Positions 60,611 through 64,000 of a stretch of DNA of 64,000 nucleotides are shown here, one piece after another (positions within the stretch are counted from its first letter, which is position 1; every line of letters starts with the position of its first letter). The notes beneath the pieces are model-generated. The model saw only the letters and a list, made by a program, of their open reading frames with translations, ran no database searches and had not been told where the DNA came from. A program made the position numbers and the translations under genes. The DNA comes from Leclercia adecarboxylata (GTDB lineage Bacteria; Pseudomonadota; Gammaproteobacteria; Enterobacterales; Enterobacteriaceae): assembly GCF_006874705.1 (NCBI RefSeq), contig NZ_CP035382.1, forward strand, positions 186,001-250,000, in the 5' to 3' direction.

Positions 60611-61246
60611 ATGATGGATTTACAAGCATGGGATAACGTTATCTCTATCGCTTCGAATGCTGTAACAGGTTTAAGCGTGGTTGCTGGCGTCATCTTCGGC
60701 GGGGTTAAACTTCAGGAGATGGTGAAAAACAAGAAAATGGAGCAAGCTTTCGCCTCTGCAATAGCGCTTAAAGGTGAGATTGATGCTACGAGGGGCCGTT
60801 ATAATCGTATGCGTTTTGACCTTACACGCATAATGACTTTTATCGACACGCTCGCAAAGTCTGGTCAAAAAGTAGATCAAGAAAGCTACTATCAGATTCA
60901 AGGTTCCTTGAGAGATATGGCGGAAAACACCTTTCGTATTGGTAGCTGTTTCGTCAAAGTTAGCCACTATAACGTTGCCATTAAACAACCAGCTTGGGAA
61001 CCATTTAACGCTCTTCTACACTCTGCTGGTGAAACGCAAATAGCTATATCGAAATTAGTAAACCTCATCACGCAGGCCTTGCTTAAAGAGCAGATAACAA
61101 CGGAGGAATTCGAGACAATTCGTAATCTTTATGATGAACATGGTGAACAGATGAAAGGCGTTAATTACGCTATCGCCGGGATAGATATTATTAAATTTGA
61201 TGAATTGTTTGACTTCAGCAAAGTTAATAAAAAAAGCCGGGATTAA
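60611..61246 (+). CDS. Hypothetical protein at the prophage edge (membrane-anchored, helical)
   Basis: 211 residues (or 210 from the second ATG, 60614). The N-terminus has one hydrophobic segment (AVTGLSVVAGVIFGGV, ~17-32) followed by MVKNKKMEQ, then a long, mostly alpha-helical part rich in Lys, Glu and Ile with possible coiled-coil. No known motif. It is transcribed opposite to the phage structural genes and has its own promoter, typical of a moron or defence/immunity cargo gene, but the function is unknown. Confidence 0.6.
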   Translation: MMDLQAWDNVISIASNAVTGLSVVAGVIFGGVKLQEMVKNKKMEQAFASAIALKGEIDATRGRYNRMRFDLTRIMTFIDTLAKSGQKVDQESYYQIQGSLRDMAENTFRIGSCFVKVSHYNVAIKQPAWEPFNALLHSAGETQIAISKLVNLITQALLKEQITTEEFETIRNLYDEHGEQMKGVNYAIAGIDIIKFDELFDFSKVNKKSRD

Positions 61247-61253
61247 CCCGGCT
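61229..61253 (-). terminator. Rho-independent terminator ending the phage transcription unit
   Basis: On the minus strand: AGCCGGG, loop, CCCGGCT then seven Ts (61253 down to 61229). The stem lies over the stop codon of the plus-strand gene at 60611-61246, so it serves mainly the minus-strand phage genes. Confidence 0.85.
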
Positions 61254-61254
61254 C

Positions 61255-61470
61255 TTATGTTTTCAGTTTTCGTTGTCTCTGTTCGTTGAGGTAGTATCTG
61301 ATAGCCCCCTCAAGCCCTAGTCGCTCGACCTTATCGAGAAATGAAGAGCGCGGAATATCTCCTAGCGCCCTGCATAGCCCACTAACATTAATCAGTTCGT
61401 TATCATCCAGCGTTTTAACGTGAGAGATAACCAAAGGCACTCCACCGACACCTGAAATTGTAATTCTCAT
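61255..61470 (-). CDS. Small phage protein of unknown function
   Basis: 71 residues with a good AGGGG ribosome site. Sequence features: MRITISGVGGVPLVISHVKT, NVSGLCRALGD, and a basic tail (QRQRKLKT). No recognised domain. It is the last gene of the minus-strand phage unit, directly upstream of a strong terminator. Confidence 0.6.
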   Translation of the reverse strand: MRITISGVGGVPLVISHVKTLDDNELINVSGLCRALGDIPRSSFLDKVERLGLEGAIRYYLNEQRQRKLKT

Positions 61471-61498
61471 TCTATCCCCTCTTCATCTATAAATGCGG

Positions 61499-61519
61499 CG
61501 GGGAGCAAATCGCTCCCCG
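61499..61519. other. Strong hairpin between the capsid gene and the 71-residue gene
   Basis: CGGGGAGC (61499-61506) and GCTCCCCG (61512-61519) form a perfect 8-bp stem with a 5-base loop. No T-run follows, so it is likely an RNA stability or processing element reducing or separating expression of the downstream gene. Confidence 0.5.
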
Positions 61520-61540
61520 AAATCCGTTGTTGATCGCTAC

Positions 61541-62566
61541 TTACTCACCCGTTGAGGTGGTCAGTTTGGTAATCATCGATAGATCATAGATGAGCGGCAG
61601 AACGCCAAATTCTGACATCACGGTTTTGTTACCCAGGCGGTCATCAAAGCTGTACTGGAAAAACTCAGCTCGTGTACCCGCAGCGGCAATCTTCGCATTA
61701 CGTGAGGCAGGACCGGAGACGACTTCCAGTGGGGTATGGTCTGACGGAATAATGTTGTCTGCAAACACAGGAACCATTACAGCACTACCAGCAGATAGAT
61801 ATTGCTCATAGCCGATGACATTAACAAACACGAGACCATCCAATTCAAAAGCGCTAAAGGCCGGGAGGTTTGCTCGTACAGCACTATTAAACAGCGTGGA
61901 CTGAGGTAGAACGCCATGAGCGACTAGGGTACGGATCTCGGCGTGATATTTCACTGACTTATAGAAAGTCGGGTCACACAGAACCACGATACCTTTGAGA
62001 GCCTTAACCCAGCCGCCAAGGTTGACACGTAGTGCAGTTGCGGCGGTGTCCAGTGACTCCAGCGGACCAGTTGAACCAACATCGATTACAGCGCTGGAAT
62101 AATCCTCACCGAACTCTTCAGAGAAATCGACAACCTGCTGTTGAGTATATGGTGTGTTAACGACACCAGTAAACAGCGCCCTGGCGAGTACATCTTCTTT
62201 TGTGGTACGGAACTTCATATACTGGCGGATTGATTCATCGCTAACCAGCTCGTCCATATTCTGCTGGCGCTGCGTGCCGGGACGGCGAATCCCCTGGAAC
62301 ATGCTCGCGTCAACTTCACCTGATAGTACCCAATGTGGAATTTCCAGTAAGCGGTTCAGACTCAGATCCCGCTCTGTGCCAACCAGTTCCGTCCCATAGC
62401 GGTTCACAGACTCCGCAACGGAGATTTTGCCAGCTCGCAAGTCGTCCGTTTCAATTTTTGGTGTATCGCTATGTTTTTCTTGGAAGATGCCTAATTCCTG
62501 AATCAGGAAATTATTTCCGAAAGGCTTAGTGAAAACGCCAGTGAAATCGTTATATTTAAAATCCAT
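61541..62566 (-). CDS. Phage major capsid protein (lambda gpE family)
   Basis: 341 residues, the usual size for the family. N-terminal TGVFTKPFGNNFLIQELGIF and the central VNRYGTELVGTERDLSLNRLLEIPHW, with PGTQRQQNMDELV; C-terminal FSFDDRLGNKTV-like segment (YSFDDRLGNKTVMSEFGVLPL) and IYDLSMITKLTT. Expected HK97-fold head protein forming the icosahedral shell. AAGGA ribosome site 8 bases before the ATG. It follows the decoration protein gene, as in lambda (D then E). Confidence 0.85.
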   Translation of the reverse strand: MDFKYNDFTGVFTKPFGNNFLIQELGIFQEKHSDTPKIETDDLRAGKISVAESVNRYGTELVGTERDLSLNRLLEIPHWVLSGEVDASMFQGIRRPGTQRQQNMDELVSDESIRQYMKFRTTKEDVLARALFTGVVNTPYTQQQVVDFSEEFGEDYSSAVIDVGSTGPLESLDTAATALRVNLGGWVKALKGIVVLCDPTFYKSVKYHAEIRTLVAHGVLPQSTLFNSAVRANLPAFSAFELDGLVFVNVIGYEQYLSAGSAVMVPVFADNIIPSDHTPLEVVSGPASRNAKIAAAGTRAEFFQYSFDDRLGNKTVMSEFGVLPLIYDLSMITKLTTSTGE

Positions 62567-62577
62567 TTTTATTGTCC

Positions 62578-62907
62578 TTATTCAGAAACACGATTCAGGC
62601 CAGAGGCCTCAATTTGAGCGATAGCATTCGTAACGGCGGTTGCATCGGTGCCAATCAATCCGGCTCGGTTCAGTACACAACCACGGTCAACCACAATCAC
62701 AGGGACATTCGAGCCTGCCTTGTGGCTATCAAGAGCGATCAACAGGTCATTACCTGACTCATAAGCGGTGCCATCACTGGCTAACAGAGTGCCAGGAACA
62801 GTATCAATTGCCAGAGTGGTAAAAACTCGGGTCTTATGTGAGAACACAGGATCGTCACGGTAAATTACTACGTCACGGAAGGAGCGTTCTTCTGTAGCTA
62901 CAATCAT
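62578..62907 (-). CDS. Phage head decoration protein (lambda gpD-like)
   Basis: 109 residues from the third of three in-frame ATGs, with GGAG 6 bases before it (earlier ones: 62919, 62910). Small beta-rich protein with PGTLLASDGTAYESGNDLL and the ALDSHKAGSNVPVIVVDRGCVLNRAGL tail typical of the head-decoration family. It would cap trimeric sites on the capsid. The assignment is from general pattern and from its place just before the capsid gene. Confidence 0.7.
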   Translation of the reverse strand: MIVATEERSFRDVVIYRDDPVFSHKTRVFTTLAIDTVPGTLLASDGTAYESGNDLLIALDSHKAGSNVPVIVVDRGCVLNRAGLIGTDATAVTNAIAQIEASGLNRVSE

Positions 62908-62973
62908 CATTAACTCCATAGTTTTTTTATATTATTTGTACATCCGACATATTCGTCAGACGGCAGGTAAGAA

Positions 62974-62993
62974 AAACGCCAATTAAGGCGTTT
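62974..62993 (-). terminator. Terminator-like hairpin in the phage intergenic region
   Basis: On the minus strand, AAACGCC-TTAATT-GGCGTTTTTC: a 7-bp stem with a run of Ts. It could terminate minus-strand transcription upstream of the decoration gene. On the plus strand a TTTTTT follows 6 bases after the stem, so it is possibly bidirectional. Confidence 0.5.
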
Positions 62994-63008
62994 AACGGTT
63001 TTTTACAT

Positions 63009-63376
63009 GTCAGAAAAAGCCGTGGCGGGAAATAACCCGCCCGGTAGTAGGAGAAATAACGATGATGTTATTGATTTCTGACAGTAGGAATGAGGGAGCA
63101 ACACCGCCAATTGCGGACATCCACGACCGTTAGAAAGCGGCGTTGGCTCGGTGCCAGTTTGCATCATGGCAAGATGACCGACGAGGAGAGCGCCGGATTA
63201 ATGGCCTAATCCAGGGTGACCCGGAGTAGTACGTCTTTTCTGAATACAACCAGCGGTTGGCGAAAACCTTCCCGTGAGAGTAGGCCGCTTAGCGGTGAAC
63301 CAGAGGTTCATCACTTCGTGACCGGAGAGAGTGCGGATATTGGCTGTATTTAGAAAAGGCGCTCTTGGCGAAGCGC
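63009..63376 (+). ncRNA. Candidate large structured RNA in the phage region
   Basis: A ~370-base stretch with no long ORF in any frame and many short perfect stems: GTCAGAAA/TTTCTGAC (63009-63016, 63075-63082) closing a multi-branch with GGCGGG/CCCGCC and AATAAC/GTTATT hairpins; TCGGT/ACCGA stacked on CATC/GATG (63148-63181); GGATTA/TAATCC (63195-63212); TGAACC/GGTTCA (63296-63310); TCAC/GTGA (63311-63321); GCGCT/AGCGC (63359-63376). Loops are purine-rich on the plus strand, so I place it there. It ends just before a strong ribosome site and a mini-ORF. Family unknown; HEARO/omega-RNA-like layout is a guess. Confidence 0.5.
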
Positions 63377-63401
63377 ACTTTATATTTTGTAAGGAGAAGG
63401 A

Positions 63402-63470
63402 ATGACAACGGCTGTTGTACGCACATATAATTTAAATTATCACCCTATGCAATTATTTTATCACGAATGA
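63402..63470 (+). CDS. 22-residue ORF with strong ribosome site after the structured RNA
   Basis: AAGGAGAAGGA immediately upstream of ATG (63402), then MTTAVVRTYNLNYHPMQLFY and a stop at 63470. Too short to identify. It may be a leader peptide, a remnant of a larger gene, or chance; the ribosome site is the strongest in the region. Confidence 0.35.
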   Translation: MTTAVVRTYNLNYHPMQLFYHE

Positions 63471-63527
63471 TTATCATTTGCAACAAATTTCACGGAAAGC
63501 TATTGATTTCTCGATAAATTTGATATG

Positions 63528-63549
63528 GGAGCGTCAGATTTAACGCTCC
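63528..63549. other. Hairpin just after the tape-measure-like gene
   Basis: GGAGCGT (63528-63534) and ACGCTCC (63543-63549), 7-bp stem, immediately 3' of the minus-strand gene stop at 63558. No T-run; possible weak terminator. Confidence 0.4.
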
Positions 63550-63557
63550 TTGTCTAG

Positions 63558-64000
63558 TTAGCCAGAAATACCCAAGATAAGGTTGGTATTTTTCCTGTCC
63601 TGTTCCTGTACCTCAGCCTTAATTGCATCGCTGAATTTGCTATCGTCAATGCTGAGTTTAACCTCGTTGGTCACAGTCAGATCGGCCTTGCCCTCAACAC
63701 TGAATGGCTTGCCAAGGTTCATACCATAAGCAAGATTATCAATGCCCGGTAGTTGTGCCATGCCTGCGGTAGTTGGCTGAAGTCCGGGTAAGGTATTCAT
63801 CCCCGAAAACGCATTAGTGAAGCCCTGCGCATGGTCAGCAAAGAAGTTTTTGATATCAGTCCAAAGGGTTGGCTTGTCGTTGTTGGCCTGCACTTTAGCA
63901 AGGAAGCCCTGTGGATCGGCCTGAATATCATCAAGCTGATTGTTTAGGCTAACACCTGCCATGATTGCAGGTAGACCGATTGAGATGCCCCCACCTTTAG
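63558..64000 (-). CDS. Probable phage tail tape measure protein, C-terminal part (cut by window edge)
   Basis: The frame is open from the window edge to 63558 with a Gly-rich stretch (GGGISIGLPAI) before an internal Met, so I treat this as a C-terminal fragment of a longer protein. It contains NNQLDDIQADPQGFLAKVQ, Gly/Pro/Met-rich linker segments and a C-terminal domain GKADLTVTNEVKLSIDDSKF with a charged helix DAIKAEVQEQDRKN, as seen at the ends of tape measure or other virion proteins. The precise identity is inference. Confidence 0.55.
   Translation of the reverse strand, partial: KGGGISIGLPAIMAGVSLNNQLDDIQADPQGFLAKVQANNDKPTLWTDIKNFFADHAQGFTNAFSGMNTLPGLQPTTAGMAQLPGIDNLAYGMNLGKPFSVEGKADLTVTNEVKLSIDDSKFSDAIKAEVQEQDRKNTNLILGISG

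Noticed and set aside
62920..63557. Retron or group II intron in the phage gap
   Set aside because: No reverse transcriptase ORF and no recognisable domain V; kept only as a structured RNA candidate.
1..64000. CRISPR array, rRNA or tRNA genes
   Set aside because: No regularly spaced direct repeats, and no cloverleaf or ribosomal RNA sequence was seen by eye.

Overview
The window is chromosomal DNA of an Enterobacteriaceae member. Gene content and order follow the Escherichia coli region from wcaM/wza to thiM (roughly 44-47 min of K-12), but the high GC content, several insertions and one relocated module point to an Enterobacter-like genus rather than to E. coli. The genus cannot be fixed from the sequence alone. 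The right end runs into a lower-GC prophage or phage-derived island.

Layout: (1) 1-21388, minus strand: almost the whole colanic acid (cps) operon, wza-wzb-wzc-wcaABCDEF-gmd-fcl-gmm-wcaI-manC-manB-wcaJ-wzxC-wcaK-wcaL-wcaM (wcaM cut by the window edge). It is preceded by a long leader with a JUMPstart/ops element and an RcsAB-like box. (2) 22079-32898: yegH, then asmA, dcd and udk (minus), dgcE, alkA and yegD. (3) 33125-44097: mdtABCD-baeSR, a drug-efflux operon with its envelope-stress two-component system. (4) 44133-47528: a blue-light module, bluR, bluF and ycgZ-ymgA-ariR, with TGTACA repeats as candidate BluR operators. In E. coli K-12 this module lies elsewhere (about 26 min). Its small proteins are known to act on the Rcs phosphorelay, which controls the colanic acid operon in the same window. 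(5) 47701-50793: trhP, the sRNA CyaR, a small unknown ORF and yegS. (6) 50881-57238: a peptide-type ABC importer operon with an enolase-superfamily enzyme, sitting where E. coli has the gat region. Its binding-protein gene has a one-base frameshift. (7) 57569-60422: fbaB, thiD, thiM and a TPP riboswitch. (8) 60423-64000: phage-like DNA with a plus-strand gene of unknown function at the junction, a small phage gene, a major capsid protein, a decoration protein, a large non-coding gap that looks like a structured RNA, and the C-terminal part of a probable tail tape measure protein.

The most unusual element is the roughly 370-nt stretch at 63009-63376 in the phage region. It has no long ORF but contains a dense series of short helices with purine-rich loops on the plus strand. 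It ends just before a strong Shine-Dalgarno sequence and a 22-codon ORF. This arrangement recalls ORF-coupled guide RNAs (HEARO / omega RNA) or other large phage ncRNAs, but the assignment is inference and needs a covariance search.
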